This document shows, piece by piece, positions 1 through 7,913 of a DNA stretch of 64,000 nucleotides (position 1 is its first letter; each line of letters begins with the position of its first letter). Made by a program: the position numbers and the translations under genes. A model generated the notes under the pieces. The model had not been told where the DNA came from. It saw only the letters and a list, made by a program, of their open reading frames with translations, and made no database searches. The DNA comes from Nocardioidaceae bacterium SCSIO 66511 (GTDB lineage Bacteria > Actinomycetota > Actinomycetes > Propionibacteriales > Nocardioidaceae). The stretch is from positions 1,736,001-1,800,000 of the forward strand of contig CP095846.1 in NCBI GenBank assembly GCA_023100825.1. Direction: 5' to 3'.

Positions 1-45
1 GACGCCGGCGGCATCGCGAACCACTGGATGGCCCGGCGGCTCTAA
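1..45 (+). CDS. 3' end of an unidentified gene
   Basis: Frame 1 is open from the window edge to a TAA at 43-45 and encodes DAGGIANHWMARRL. The galE promoter-like hexamer begins five bases after the stop, so this looks like the real end of an upstream gene. Fourteen residues are too few to name a family. Confidence 0.4.
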   Translation, partial: DAGGIANHWMARRL

Positions 46-49
46 TCGG

Positions 50-55
50 TAGGCT
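50..55 (+). promoter_or_regulatory. -10 hexamer TAGGCT before galE
   Basis: TAGGCT fits the actinobacterial TANNNT -10 and ends eight bases before the galE ATG, where no Shine-Dalgarno is visible. This suggests a leaderless or nearly leaderless galE transcript. The same hexamer precedes the gene at 1197 and proS. Confidence 0.45.
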
Positions 56-63
56 CGGGCACC

Positions 64-1077
64 ATGCGTGTCTTGGTCTCCGGAGGAGCCGGCTACATCG
101 GCTCACACACCGTCTTGTCCCTCATCGATGCGGGCCACGATGTGATCGTGGTCGACGACTTCTCCAACAGCAAGCCGACCGTCATCGCGCGGCTCGAGGC
201 GCTGTCCGGCCGGCACATTCCGGTCCACGCGTTCGATCTGACCGACGTCGACAAGACGGAGCACCTCTTCGCCACCGAGGAGATCGACGCGGTCATCCAC
301 TTCGCCGGGCTCAAGGCCGTCGGCGAGAGCGTGGAGAAGCCGCTCGACTACTACAGCAACAACCTCGGCTCCACGTTCTCCCTCGTACGCGCGATGCAGC
401 GGCATCACGTACGCCTGCTGGTGTTCTCCTCGTCGGCGACGGTGTACGGCACCGACCAGGCGGGTGCCACCGAAGACCGCCCGACGTTCGCGACCAACCC
501 GTACGGGTGGACGAAGGTCATGCAGGAGCAGATCCTTCGCGATATCGCCCAGGCCGACTCGGCGCTGCGGTTCGCGCTGCTGCGCTACTTCAACCCCGTC
601 GGCGCGCATCCGTCGGGCACGATCGGCGAGGATCCGCAGGGCATCCCCAACAACCTGATGCCGTTCATCGCGCAGGTCGCAGTCGGTAAGCGCGACAAGC
701 TGAGTGTCTTCGGCGACGACTACGACACGCCCGACGGCACCGGGCAGCGCGACTACATCCACGTCGAGGATCTCGCCGCCGGCCACGTCGCGGCCCTGGA
801 GGAGTTGGCGCGTACCGACAGGCCGGTCAACACCTGGAACCTCGGTTCCGGGCGCCCGACCAGCGTGCTCGAACTGCTGCACTCGTTCGAGAAGGCCGTC
901 GGCCACGAGCTGCCGTACGAGGTGGTCGAGCGACGCGCCGGCGATGTGGCCACGTCGTACGCCGATCCCTCGAAGGCGAACGCCGAGCTGGGCTGGTCCA
1001 CCACGAAGACCGTTGACGATATGTGCGCCGACGTCTGGCGCTGGCAGTCGCAGAACCCCAACGGATACCCGTCCTGA
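64..1077 (+). CDS. galE: UDP-glucose 4-epimerase
   Basis: Interconverts UDP-glucose and UDP-galactose, supplying galactose for cell-wall and exopolysaccharide synthesis in the cytoplasm. The 337-residue length is normal. It is an extended short-chain dehydrogenase: the NAD-binding glycine motif GGAGYIG lies at residues 7-13, the catalytic serine region SSSATVYG at 122-129, and the Tyr147-x3-Lys151 pair follows. The start is the ATG that places the Rossmann strand at the extreme N-terminus. It appears to be a single-gene unit under its own promoter. Related NDP-sugar epimerases share this fold, but the match to GalE is strong throughout. Confidence 0.95.
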   Translation: MRVLVSGGAGYIGSHTVLSLIDAGHDVIVVDDFSNSKPTVIARLEALSGRHIPVHAFDLTDVDKTEHLFATEEIDAVIHFAGLKAVGESVEKPLDYYSNNLGSTFSLVRAMQRHHVRLLVFSSSATVYGTDQAGATEDRPTFATNPYGWTKVMQEQILRDIAQADSALRFALLRYFNPVGAHPSGTIGEDPQGIPNNLMPFIAQVAVGKRDKLSVFGDDYDTPDGTGQRDYIHVEDLAAGHVAALEELARTDRPVNTWNLGSGRPTSVLELLHSFEKAVGHELPYEVVERRAGDVATSYADPSKANAELGWSTTKTVDDMCADVWRWQSQNPNGYPS

Positions 1078-1149
1078 CCGGAGGCTCCGCTCGCGACCGG
1101 CGGGTTCGTACTCGCCGATAGCCGCTCGCGTGCGTACGTACCGGGGGGA

Positions 1150-1190
1150 TAGGCTTCCCGGCACATACCAGACCTCACGGGCGCAGGAGG
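1150..1190 (+). promoter_or_regulatory. -10 hexamer and ribosome binding site of the GNAT gene
   Basis: TAGGCT at 1150-1155 resembles a -10 box and a perfect AGGAGG at 1185-1190 lies six bases before the ATG at 1197. The strong ribosome binding site fixes that start. Confidence 0.5.
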
Positions 1191-1196
1191 CACCGC

Positions 1197-2039
1197 ATGC
1201 TCGGGACGGCCTCGGGGCTGCGCGTGCTCGGCCCCGACGATCTTCCGGCGCTTCGCGCGCTCGTGCACGAGGACCCGATCGTGAACGTGTTCGTCGAGCA
1301 CCGGATCGAGGCGACCCAGCTGCAGCCGCGATGGCTCGGCGGCGAGATCTGGGGCTTCCAACGTCGGGGCGAGCTCGTATCGGCATGCCACGTCGCCGCG
1401 AACCTCGTGCCCGTGCAGGCGACCGACGAGGCGCTGGACGCGTTCGCTCGGCACGCCGAGGCGCTGGGGCGCACCTCCTCCTCGATCGTCGGGCTGCGCC
1501 ACGACGTCGTCGAGCTGTGGCAGTCGCTGGAGGCGTCATGGGGGCCGGCTCGTTCGCTGCGCTTGAACCAGCCGTTCCTCGTCGCCGACCGCCCGGCCGA
1601 GGTGACGCCCGACCCGCGGGTACGCCGGGTGATGCTCGACGAACTCGACGTCCTTTATCCGGCGAGCGTCGCGATGTTCACCGAAGAAGTGGGGGAGTCG
1701 CCCGAGCTACACGGGCGACATTCGTACCGCGCTCGGGTCGCGCAGCTGATCAGCCGCGGCTGGGCGTTCGCGATCATCGAGGACGACCAGGTGTTGTTCA
1801 AGGCGGAGGTCGGCGCGGCCACGTCGTACGGATGCCAGGTGCAGGGTGTGTACGTACACCCTCGCGTTCGCGGCCAAGGGCTCGCGTCGCGAGCGATGGC
1901 CGGCGTCGTCCGGCTGGCCAGTCGCGATATCGCCCCCGTGGTGTCGCTGTATGTCAACGACCACAACGTCGCTGCCCGCAAGGCGTACGAACGGTCGGGG
2001 TTCACCCAGCACGAGACGTTCGCCTCGATCCTGTTCTGA
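1197..2039 (+). CDS. GNAT acetyltransferase with N-terminal DUF4081 domain
   Basis: A 280-residue cytoplasmic protein of the actinobacterial family represented by Rv2867c of Mycobacterium tuberculosis. The N-terminal half (about 1-140) matches the DUF4081 type. The C-terminal half is a GNAT domain whose acetyl-CoA-binding motif A reads VYVHPRVRGQGLASRAM (about 217-233), followed by the NDHNVAARKAYERSGF region. The family usually lies close to ispG and proS; proS is three genes downstream here. The acceptor is unknown. The start is set by AGGAGG six bases upstream. Family assignment is confident, substrate is not. Confidence 0.85.
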   Translation: MLGTASGLRVLGPDDLPALRALVHEDPIVNVFVEHRIEATQLQPRWLGGEIWGFQRRGELVSACHVAANLVPVQATDEALDAFARHAEALGRTSSSIVGLRHDVVELWQSLEASWGPARSLRLNQPFLVADRPAEVTPDPRVRRVMLDELDVLYPASVAMFTEEVGESPELHGRHSYRARVAQLISRGWAFAIIEDDQVLFKAEVGAATSYGCQVQGVYVHPRVRGQGLASRAMAGVVRLASRDIAPVVSLYVNDHNVAARKAYERSGFTQHETFASILF

Positions 2040-2122
2040 CCCACGCCGAGCCGGCGGGCCCCGTTCGATCGAGCCCCGGTGCCGGGGGAGCTGGACCATC
2101 GCTGGCGATACGCTGTGCGGTC

Positions 2123-3298
2123 ATGTGCACAGCCCGGGGGATCAAAGCGAGTGCGGCGACGCTCATCGCATTCGCAGCGCTGACGACGGCAATGGCCGCG
2201 TGCTCGGGCCACGAGGCACCTGCGGAACCGTCGGCGAACGACAGCGACGAGCCGACCGAGGTCACGATCGCGATGTCCGGCGACGTACTGGTCCACAACA
2301 CGGTCTGGGCATCGGCTGAGTCCGATGCGACGGCCGAGGGCAAGGACGGCTTCGACTTCGCGCCAATGTTCGCCTCCATGCGGCCGGTCATCGGCGGTGC
2401 AGATCTCGCGGTCTGTCATCTGGAGACCCCGCTGGCGTCGGCATCGGGGCCGTTCCAGAACTACCCGGTCTTCTCGGTGCCTCCGCAAGTTCTCGACGGC
2501 CTGAAGCAGACCGGGTACGACTTGTGCACGACCGCGTCCAACCACAGTGTCGACGTGGGTTTTGACGGCATTGTTCGTACGATCGACGCGTTCGAGAGTC
2601 GAGACCTACCGTTCTCGGGCACAGCCGCATCGCCTGCCCAGTCGAGGCGTACGCCGATCATCGATGTCGCGGGTGCGCGGGTAGCGGTGCTCAGCTACAC
2701 GTTCGGTACGAACGGCATGCCGGTGGAGAAGCCGTGGTCGCTCAACCTGACCGACTCCGACGAGGTGATTGCCGATGCGGAGCAGGCCAAGGCCGACGGC
2801 GCCGACCTCGTGCTCGTCGCGCTGCACGACGGCGCGGAGTACGTCTCCGACCCGACCGAGCAGCAGCGTGAGCTCGTCGACGAGATCACTCAGTCGCCCG
2901 CCATCGACCTCGTCTACGGCCATCACGCCCACGTCTCACAGCCGTTCGATGTCGTCAACGGGACCTGGGTGGCGTACGGCCTGGGCAACTTCATCGCGCA
3001 GCAGGAGCTGACCCGCCCCGAGACCTACCGCGGGACCACGGCCGTGTTCACGTTCGCCGACGACGACGGCTGGAAGGTGACCGAGGCGAGGTTCGTGCCG
3101 ACCCAGATCACGATGCCAGGTGAGTCCGCATCGGCGATGCGCGTACTCGACGCGGAGGCGGCGCTGTCGGACCCCGACACCGCGGAATCGTTGAAGCCCA
3201 AGCTACGCGAGACGATCGCCGCAGTCCGCCGCGTCACGTTCGACCTCGGAGCGCGTCGCGACGGCTTGCGGATGCTGGCACAAGGAGGACAAGGATGA
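2123..3298 (+). CDS. CapA family lipoprotein (poly-gamma-glutamate synthesis-like metallophosphatase fold)
   Basis: Predicted 391-residue exported lipoprotein. Residues 1-27 form a signal sequence ending in AMAAC, with Cys27 as lipid anchor. The remainder is the PGA_cap/CapA domain: IAMSGDVLVH at the start of the domain, HLETPL, TASNHSVDVGFDG and the C-terminal VYGHHAHVSQP-VAYGLGNFI region, all metal-site motifs of the calcineurin-like fold. CapA proteins take part in poly-gamma-glutamate capsule formation, but no capB or capC is visible, so that role is not shown here. Its last four bases overlap the next gene. The ATG at 2123 was chosen because it begins the signal peptide; the reading frame itself is open much further upstream. 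Confidence 0.8.
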   Translation: MCTARGIKASAATLIAFAALTTAMAACSGHEAPAEPSANDSDEPTEVTIAMSGDVLVHNTVWASAESDATAEGKDGFDFAPMFASMRPVIGGADLAVCHLETPLASASGPFQNYPVFSVPPQVLDGLKQTGYDLCTTASNHSVDVGFDGIVRTIDAFESRDLPFSGTAASPAQSRRTPIIDVAGARVAVLSYTFGTNGMPVEKPWSLNLTDSDEVIADAEQAKADGADLVLVALHDGAEYVSDPTEQQRELVDEITQSPAIDLVYGHHAHVSQPFDVVNGTWVAYGLGNFIAQQELTRPETYRGTTAVFTFADDDGWKVTEARFVPTQITMPGESASAMRVLDAEAALSDPDTAESLKPKLRETIAAVRRVTFDLGARRDGLRMLAQGGQG

Positions 3299-3675
3299 AC
3301 CAACGACCATCTCCTGACGTAGCGGCCTTGGCCGTGCTGCTCGCAGGATCCGGGGTGATCCATTTCGTACGCCCCGAGCCGTTCGAGCGGATCGTGCCGA
3401 AAGCGCTCCCGTACAAACGCGAGCTCGTCTATCTGTCCGGCGCGGCCGAGCTCGCCTGCTCGGCCGCGCTCGCAGGCACTCGTACGCGCCGCAGCGGCGG
3501 TTGGGCGACGGCCGCATTGATGGTCGCGGTCTTCCCGGCCAACATACAGATGTGTGTTTCCGCGATGCGGAGTCGGAAGTCACCCTGGTGGTTCAAGGCC
3601 GCGACCGTTGCGCGGCTGCCGCTCCAGGTGCCGCTGGTCAAAACTGCGATGAAGGCGGCCCGCACCGCGCGATAG
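3295..3675 (+). CDS. DoxX-like small integral membrane protein
   Basis: A 126-residue protein with four probable membrane segments (about 9-25, 44-60, 67-83 and a weaker one near 100-115). The sequence GVIHFVRPEPFERIVP followed by LPYKRELVYLSGAAEL is characteristic of the DoxX-like family, whose molecular role is mostly undefined. The ATGA overlap with the capA-like stop and an upstream AAGGAGGACAAGG-type site show translational coupling to that gene. Confidence 0.75.
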   Translation: MNQRPSPDVAALAVLLAGSGVIHFVRPEPFERIVPKALPYKRELVYLSGAAELACSAALAGTRTRRSGGWATAALMVAVFPANIQMCVSAMRSRKSPWWFKAATVARLPLQVPLVKTAMKAARTAR

Positions 3676-3714
3676 GCTCGCACCGGTCAGTCTTCGAACA
3701 CCATCAACCAGGAG
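3673..3714 (+). promoter_or_regulatory. -10 hexamer and ribosome binding site of proS
   Basis: TAGGCT at 3673-3678 resembles a -10 box. AGGAG at 3710-3714 lies six bases before the GTG at 3721, which favours that codon over the ATG at 3733. Confidence 0.5.
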
Positions 3715-3720
3715 TCATCA

Positions 3721-5478
3721 GTGGTCACTCGCATGTCGAGCCTGTTCGTACGCACACTGCGCGACGATCCGGCGGACGCCGAGGTGCCGAGCCACAAGCT
3801 GCTCGTACGCGCCGGCTACGTCCGCCGCGCCGCGCCGGGCATCTACTCCTGGCTGCCGCTCGGCTACACCGTGCTGCGCAACGTCGAGCGCATCGTGCGC
3901 GATGAGATGAACGCGATCGGCGCGCAGGAGGTGCACTTTCCTGCGCTGCTGCCCAAGGAGCCGTACGAAGCCTCGAACCGCTGGACCGAGTACGGCGACA
4001 ACATCTTCCGACTGCAGGATCGTAAGGGCGCCGACTATCTGCTCGCACCGACGCATGAGGAGATGTTCACGCTCTTGGTGAAGGACCTCTACTCGTCGTA
4101 CAAGGATCTTCCGCTCGCGCTCTACCAGATCCAGACGAAGTACCGCGACGAGCCGCGTCCGCGCGCCGGGATTTTGCGCGGTCGTGAGTTTGTGATGAAG
4201 GACTCCTACTCCTTCGACGTCTCCGACGACGACTTCTTGAAGTCGTACCAGGCCCACCGCGATGCGTACATCAAGATCTTCGACCGGCTGGGTCTCGACT
4301 ATGTGATCGTCGCGGCGCTGTCGGGCGCCATGGGCGGGTCGGCGAGCGAGGAGTTCCTGGCGCGTGCCGAGAATGGCGAAGACACCTACGTGCACTGCAC
4401 CAACTGCGACTACGCGGCGAACGTCGAGGCGGTACGCGTACCCGTGCCCGATCCGGTCGACTACGCCGATGCGCCCGCAGCACATGCCGAGAACACCCCT
4501 GACACACCGACGATCGAGACGCTTGTCGACCATCTCAACGAGCGGTTTCCGCGCGACGACCGCTCCTGGCACGCCGGCGACACGCTGAAGAACGTGCTCG
4601 TGATCATCGCCCACCCCGACGGGAGCCGCGAGCCGCTGGCGATCGGCGTACCGGGCGACCGCGAGGTCGATCTCAAACGTCTCGGGGGAGTGCTCGAGCC
4701 CGATGAGGTCGAGGCGTTCACCGAATCCGACTTCGAGGCCAACCCGAGCCTCGCCAAGGGCTACATCGGTCCGGGGGTACTCGGTTCGGAGAACACGAGC
4801 GGCATTCGCTACCTCCTCGACCCGCGAGTCGTCGAGGGCACCCGCTGGGTCACCGGGGCGGACCAGCCCGGCAGTCACGTCATCGACCTCGTCGCCGGGC
4901 GCGACTTCACGGCCGACGGCACCATCGAGGCGGCCGAGGTACGCGCGGGCGACTCGTGCCCGAACTGCGGGTCGACGCTCGACACCGCGCGTGGCATCGA
5001 GATGGGCCATATCTTCCAGCTCGGTCGTCGTTACGCGGATGCGCTCGGGCTGCAGGTGCTGGATGAGAACGGCAAGCTGGTCACGGTGACCATGGGCTCG
5101 TACGGCGTCGGTGTATCCCGTGCCGTCGCCGCCGTGGTCGAGAACTCCCATGACGACAGCGGCATCATCTGGCCCCGCGAGATCGCACCCGCGCACGTGC
5201 ACCTGGTGGCGACCGGTAAGGACGAAGCGGTGTTCTCTGCGGCGGACAAGCTCGCCACGGATCTCGAAGCCGCGGGCACGACGGTGCTGTACGACGACCG
5301 GCGCAAGGTCTCGCCGGGCGTGAAGTTCAAGGATGCCGAGCTGATCGGGGTCCCGACGATCGTCGTGGTCGGCCGCGGTTTGGCCGACGGCGTCGTCGAG
5401 GTCAAGGACCGGCGTACGGACGAGCGCGTGAACGTACCGCTCGCGGACGCCGTCGCCCACCTCTCCGGTCCCGGCTGA
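3721..5478 (+). CDS. proS: prolyl-tRNA synthetase, bacterial type
   Basis: Class II synthetase charging tRNA-Pro. The 585 residues include motif 2 around 138-165 ([12 protein letters not shown] then [13 protein letters not shown]), an editing insertion domain at about 220-400, motif 3 [16 protein letters not shown] near 459-474, and a C-terminal anticodon-binding domain. Domain order and length are those of the bacterial ProS with the INS domain, which hydrolyses Ala-tRNA-Pro. It starts at GTG with AGGAG six bases upstream. It stands alone and converges on the small genes that follow; a 65-bp palindrome begins nine bases after its stop. Confidence 0.97.
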   Translation: MVTRMSSLFVRTLRDDPADAEVPSHKLLVRAGYVRRAAPGIYSWLPLGYTVLRNVERIVRDEMNAIGAQEVHFPALLPKEPYEASNRWTEYGDNIFRLQDRKGADYLLAPTHEEMFTLLVKDLYSSYKDLPLALYQIQTKYRDEPRPRAGILRGREFVMKDSYSFDVSDDDFLKSYQAHRDAYIKIFDRLGLDYVIVAALSGAMGGSASEEFLARAENGEDTYVHCTNCDYAANVEAVRVPVPDPVDYADAPAAHAENTPDTPTIETLVDHLNERFPRDDRSWHAGDTLKNVLVIIAHPDGSREPLAIGVPGDREVDLKRLGGVLEPDEVEAFTESDFEANPSLAKGYIGPGVLGSENTSGIRYLLDPRVVEGTRWVTGADQPGSHVIDLVAGRDFTADGTIEAAEVRAGDSCPNCGSTLDTARGIEMGHIFQLGRRYADALGLQVLDENGKLVTVTMGSYGVGVSRAVAAVVENSHDDSGIIWPREIAPAHVHLVATGKDEAVFSAADKLATDLEAAGTTVLYDDRRKVSPGVKFKDAELIGVPTIVVVGRGLADGVVEVKDRRTDERVNVPLADAVAHLSGPG

Positions 5479-5486
5479 TCCTCTCC

Positions 5487-5551
5487 CCGCTGAGCGTGAC
5501 GTTCGAGTGGCGACACGCCCGTGTGTCGCGCTCGAGCGTCACGCCCAGCGG
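5487..5551. repeat. Long imperfect palindrome, family 1
   Basis: Two arms of about 30 bases starting CCGCTG and ending CAGCGG pair with a two-base loop, a few wobble pairs and one bulge. It lies between convergent genes, and its right arm contains the stop codon of the ECF remnant (5539-5541). The inner part GTGTGTCGCGCTCGAGCGTC is shared, 17 of 20 positions, with the palindrome at 24408. No U-rich tail follows. A bidirectional terminator is the simplest reading. Confidence 0.8.
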
Positions 5552-5775
5552 GCGGCGGCGATGCGTGCGCGAAGAAACCCGGCCTGCTCATCGTCCACTG
5601 CGTTGGCGAGAGCTCGCTCGTACGCCGTCACCGCCTCCGCCGGCCGGCCGAGGTCGGTGAGCATGGCGCCGCGGGCCGCCTCGAGGTAGAGGTCGCCCGC
5701 GGTACGTACGATCGCGGCGACCACCCGCCCCCACTGCTCGCGATGGAGGCGGGCGATCGACTCGGAGACGGTCAC
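5539..5775 (-). pseudogene. Internally deleted ECF sigma factor (YCII-associated type), still in frame
   Basis: A 78-residue reading frame that joins the two ends of an ECF sigma factor of the ECF42 type. Residues 1-29 (SESIARLHREQWGRVVAAIVR...) align with the start of region 2 of the intact sigma at 60248 (AYRDEWGQVVATLIRITGD). The remainder (GAMLTDLGRPAEAVTAYERA then FLRARIAAARWA) aligns with that protein's C-terminal TPR end. About 320 residues with regions 2.2-4 and most of the TPR domain are missing. The GTG start overlaps the YCII stop (GTGA), the usual coupling for this pair. It cannot act as a sigma factor; either a decaying gene or a small TPR-like peptide. Confidence 0.75.
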
Positions 5776-6125
5776 TCCTCGGACATGTCCCACACGGGTC
5801 GGATCTCGATCACCGGCTCGGGACCGACCTTGGCGAGCGCGATCGCCTGGTCGAGGTCCTCGGCCTCGATGATGTAGAAGCCGCCGAGCGCCTCTTTGAT
5901 CTCCAGGAACGGGCCGTCGGTGACGATCGGATCGCTTCCGGTACGTACGGTCGTCGCGGTCTTCGTCGAACGCAGGGCCTCACCGCCGACGATCTTCGCG
6001 CCAGCCGCCTGAACCGCCTTCGAGAACTCGTCGTGCAGGCGCATTCCCTCGGCGTACTCCTCCTCGGTCGCGTTCACCCACGGGTCCTCGTCGCCGAACA
6101 ACACGAACATGTACTTCTGTGCCAT
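5772..6125 (-). CDS. YCII/DGPF-domain protein
   Basis: A 117-residue cytoplasmic protein of the YCII-related family, a dimeric alpha-beta barrel fold. Typical sequences are MAQKYMFVLFGDE at the start, VTDGPFLEIKEALGGF in the middle and VIEIRPVWDM at the end. Members are nearly always encoded next to an ECF42-type sigma factor, and here the remnant of one follows with a four-base overlap. The ATG at 6125 is preceded by GGGAGG at a six-base distance; the frame extends 40 codons further upstream but without family sequence. Function of the family is not established. Confidence 0.85.
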   Translation of the reverse strand: MAQKYMFVLFGDEDPWVNATEEEYAEGMRLHDEFSKAVQAAGAKIVGGEALRSTKTATTVRTGSDPIVTDGPFLEIKEALGGFYIIEAEDLDQAIALAKVGPEPVIEIRPVWDMSEE

Positions 6126-6240
6126 TGATCCTCCCGGTTGCAACGGCCCGCCGAGTGCGAGCCTTTCCATCATGACGTCCGGAGGTGACGAGAATCGACA
6201 TCGTGGCGAAACCCGTTCGCGAACTGTCGGCGCCGTACGC

Positions 6241-6246
6241 GACACT
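6241..6246 (+). promoter_or_regulatory. -10-like hexamer GACACT before the HAD gene
   Basis: GACACT (NANNNT) ends seven bases before the ATG at 6254 and no ribosome binding site is visible there, as expected for a leaderless message. Confidence 0.3.
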
Positions 6247-6253
6247 GCCTCGC

Positions 6254-6973
6254 ATGGAAATCGACGCGGTGATCTTCGACTGGGGCGGCACCCTCACACC
6301 GTGGGCGACGATCGACTACAGCGATGAGTGGCGGTCTGTGGCCGAGGCGGCCGTCGCGCCGGCCGACGTCGATGCGGTGACCGCCGCCCTGTTGGGCGCC
6401 GCTGAGCACGTGTGGGCACGGGCGCGTGACGACCACCGCAGCGCGACCTTCGATGAGATCTGCTCACTTGCCGGGGTCGAGCCGAGTGCCGAGGCGGTCG
6501 CCGCCTACCGCGCGTTCTGGGAGCCGTCGACCGTGACCGATCCGGCGGCGCGCGAGTTGTTCGACGGCCTTCGTGCGCGCGGTATCAAGGTCGGCGTGCT
6601 GTCCAACACCGTGTGGCCGCGGGCATGGCACGAGGAGATCTTCGTACGCGATGGGGTGCACGACCTGATTGACGGCGACGTGTACACCTGTGAGCTCGCC
6701 TGGACGAAGCCGGACCCGCGTGCGTTCGAGGCCGCGATGTCCGCGGTCGGTGCGCAGAGCGCGCGGTCGTGCGTGTTCGTCGGAGACCGCCTCTTCGACG
6801 ACATCTGGGGCGCAGCGTCGGCGGGCATGCGCACCATCCATGTGCCGCACAGCGACATCCCGACCGATCAACTCGGTCACTCGGTCGGGGAACCCGACGC
6901 CGTCGTGCAGCGTCTGTCGGAGGTAGCGCGGGTGGTCGACGACTGGACGGGCCGCGCTGAGACCAGTTGGTGA
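6254..6973 (+). CDS. HAD-superfamily hydrolase
   Basis: A 239-residue haloacid dehalogenase-like hydrolase, probably a phosphatase. Motif I is DWGGT at residues 8-12 (after MEIDAVIF), motif II the serine/asparagine of VLSNT, motif III the lysine of WTKPDPRAFE and motif IV GDRLFDD. The usual second aspartate of motif I (DxD) is a glycine, which should weaken general acid catalysis. An in-frame GTG at 6185 could extend the protein by 23 residues and has GGAGG overlapping it, but ATG 6254 gives the normal distance to motif I. Substrate unknown. Confidence 0.8.
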   Translation: MEIDAVIFDWGGTLTPWATIDYSDEWRSVAEAAVAPADVDAVTAALLGAAEHVWARARDDHRSATFDEICSLAGVEPSAEAVAAYRAFWEPSTVTDPAARELFDGLRARGIKVGVLSNTVWPRAWHEEIFVRDGVHDLIDGDVYTCELAWTKPDPRAFEAAMSAVGAQSARSCVFVGDRLFDDIWGAASAGMRTIHVPHSDIPTDQLGHSVGEPDAVVQRLSEVARVVDDWTGRAETSW

Positions 6974-6994
6974 CACGGTCGCCCGCTGCACCAT

Positions 6995-7016
6995 CGCACC
7001 CTTAGACTCTGGTGCG
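6995..7016 (+). promoter_or_regulatory. Inverted repeat around a -10 hexamer
   Basis: CGCACC and GGTGCG flank a ten-base spacer containing TAGACT (7003-7008), a good -10 box. A dimeric regulator bound here would block transcription of the Gln-rich pair that begins at 7137. The leader would be about 120 bases long. Confidence 0.4.
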
Positions 7017-7136
7017 CCTCGAGACGACTCGCGGCGACGCCGACGGAGGACCTACGGGGCGGCGAGCGCGCGGCGAGCAGCGGAGACCCGACGGTCTGGG
7101 TGCCAATAGCAGTGATGAGTGCGAAGGAACGCAGGG

Positions 7137-7892
7137 ATGAGCAACCAACAACCACCGCCGGGCAACGGCGGCGGTAACGATCCGTACGGCCAGCAGTGGC
7201 CGCCGTACGGTCAGCAGCCGCCTCAGCAAGGTGGAGCGCCGCAGGGCCAATCGCCCTATGGTCAGCCACCCCAGCAGGGACAGTACGGTCAGCAGCCGTA
7301 CGGCCAGCCTTCGCAGCAGGGACAGCACTACCAGCAGCCGCAGTACGGGCAGCAGTACCAGCAGCCGCAGCAGGGCTCGCCGCAGTGGATGCAGCAGCCC
7401 GGTCAGTACGAGTCGATGGGTACCTCCGGCGAGTCCGGAGGCAACGGCAACAAGCTGCCGCTGTTGCTCGGCGGCGCAGGCCTGTTCGTAATCGCGCTGA
7501 TCGTGGCTGCAGTGTTCGTCCTTCGCGGTGGTGACGGCGGTGCGGGCTCGAGTGCCGACGAGGCGCTCGACACCTTCGTGTCGGCCTTCAACGACGCCGA
7601 CTGTGATGCGGTCAAGGACGTCACCACTGCGTCCTTCCACGAGGAGATGGACATCGACACGTGCACCGACGACGAGTTCTCCGAGGGCGTCGGCTCGGCC
7701 GGCGACTTCGAGTTCGAGGCGGGTGACGTCGAGGAGAGCGGCGACTCCGCGAAGGGCACGATTGAGATCTCCGGCGACGCGAAGGGCATGGCCGGTGCTT
7801 CGTTCAACGTCGAACTCACGAAGGACGGAGATGGCTGGCTGGTCGACTCCTTCGAGGTCGACGCGTCCGAAATCGACCCTGACGACTTCTGA
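7137..7892 (+). CDS. Gln/Pro/Tyr/Gly-rich single-pass membrane protein, first copy
   Basis: A 251-residue protein in three parts. Residues 1-103 are low complexity with PYGQ, QQPQYGQQ and similar units and are predicted to be cytoplasmic. A membrane helix spans about 105-128 (KLPLLLGGAGLFVIALIVAA). The outside domain (about 135-251) is acidic and resembles the DUF4878/NTF2-like secreted domain, with a conserved Cys pair (DCDAV and IDTC). The next gene encodes a paralogue with the same plan. AAGGA ten bases upstream supports the ATG. Such tails may phase-separate or anchor to the envelope machinery; no function is demonstrated. Confidence 0.75.
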   Translation: MSNQQPPPGNGGGNDPYGQQWPPYGQQPPQQGGAPQGQSPYGQPPQQGQYGQQPYGQPSQQGQHYQQPQYGQQYQQPQQGSPQWMQQPGQYESMGTSGESGGNGNKLPLLLGGAGLFVIALIVAAVFVLRGGDGGAGSSADEALDTFVSAFNDADCDAVKDVTTASFHEEMDIDTCTDDEFSEGVGSAGDFEFEAGDVEESGDSAKGTIEISGDAKGMAGASFNVELTKDGDGWLVDSFEVDASEIDPDDF

Positions 7893-7913
7893 TTCACATC
7901 GAGGACTGAACAC

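Noticed and set aside
704-2122. N-terminal part of an 864-codon plus-strand frame leading into the CapA-like gene
   Set aside because: It overlaps galE and the GNAT gene in another frame, is Arg/Ser/Pro-rich, and the signal peptide begins at 2123.
2123-3298. Capsule synthesis locus around the CapA-like gene
   Set aside because: No capB or capC or other capsule genes are nearby.
6185-6253. GTG 6185 as the HAD start
   Set aside because: GGAGG overlaps rather than precedes it and the added 23 residues have no family sequence; a -10-like hexamer favours ATG 6254.
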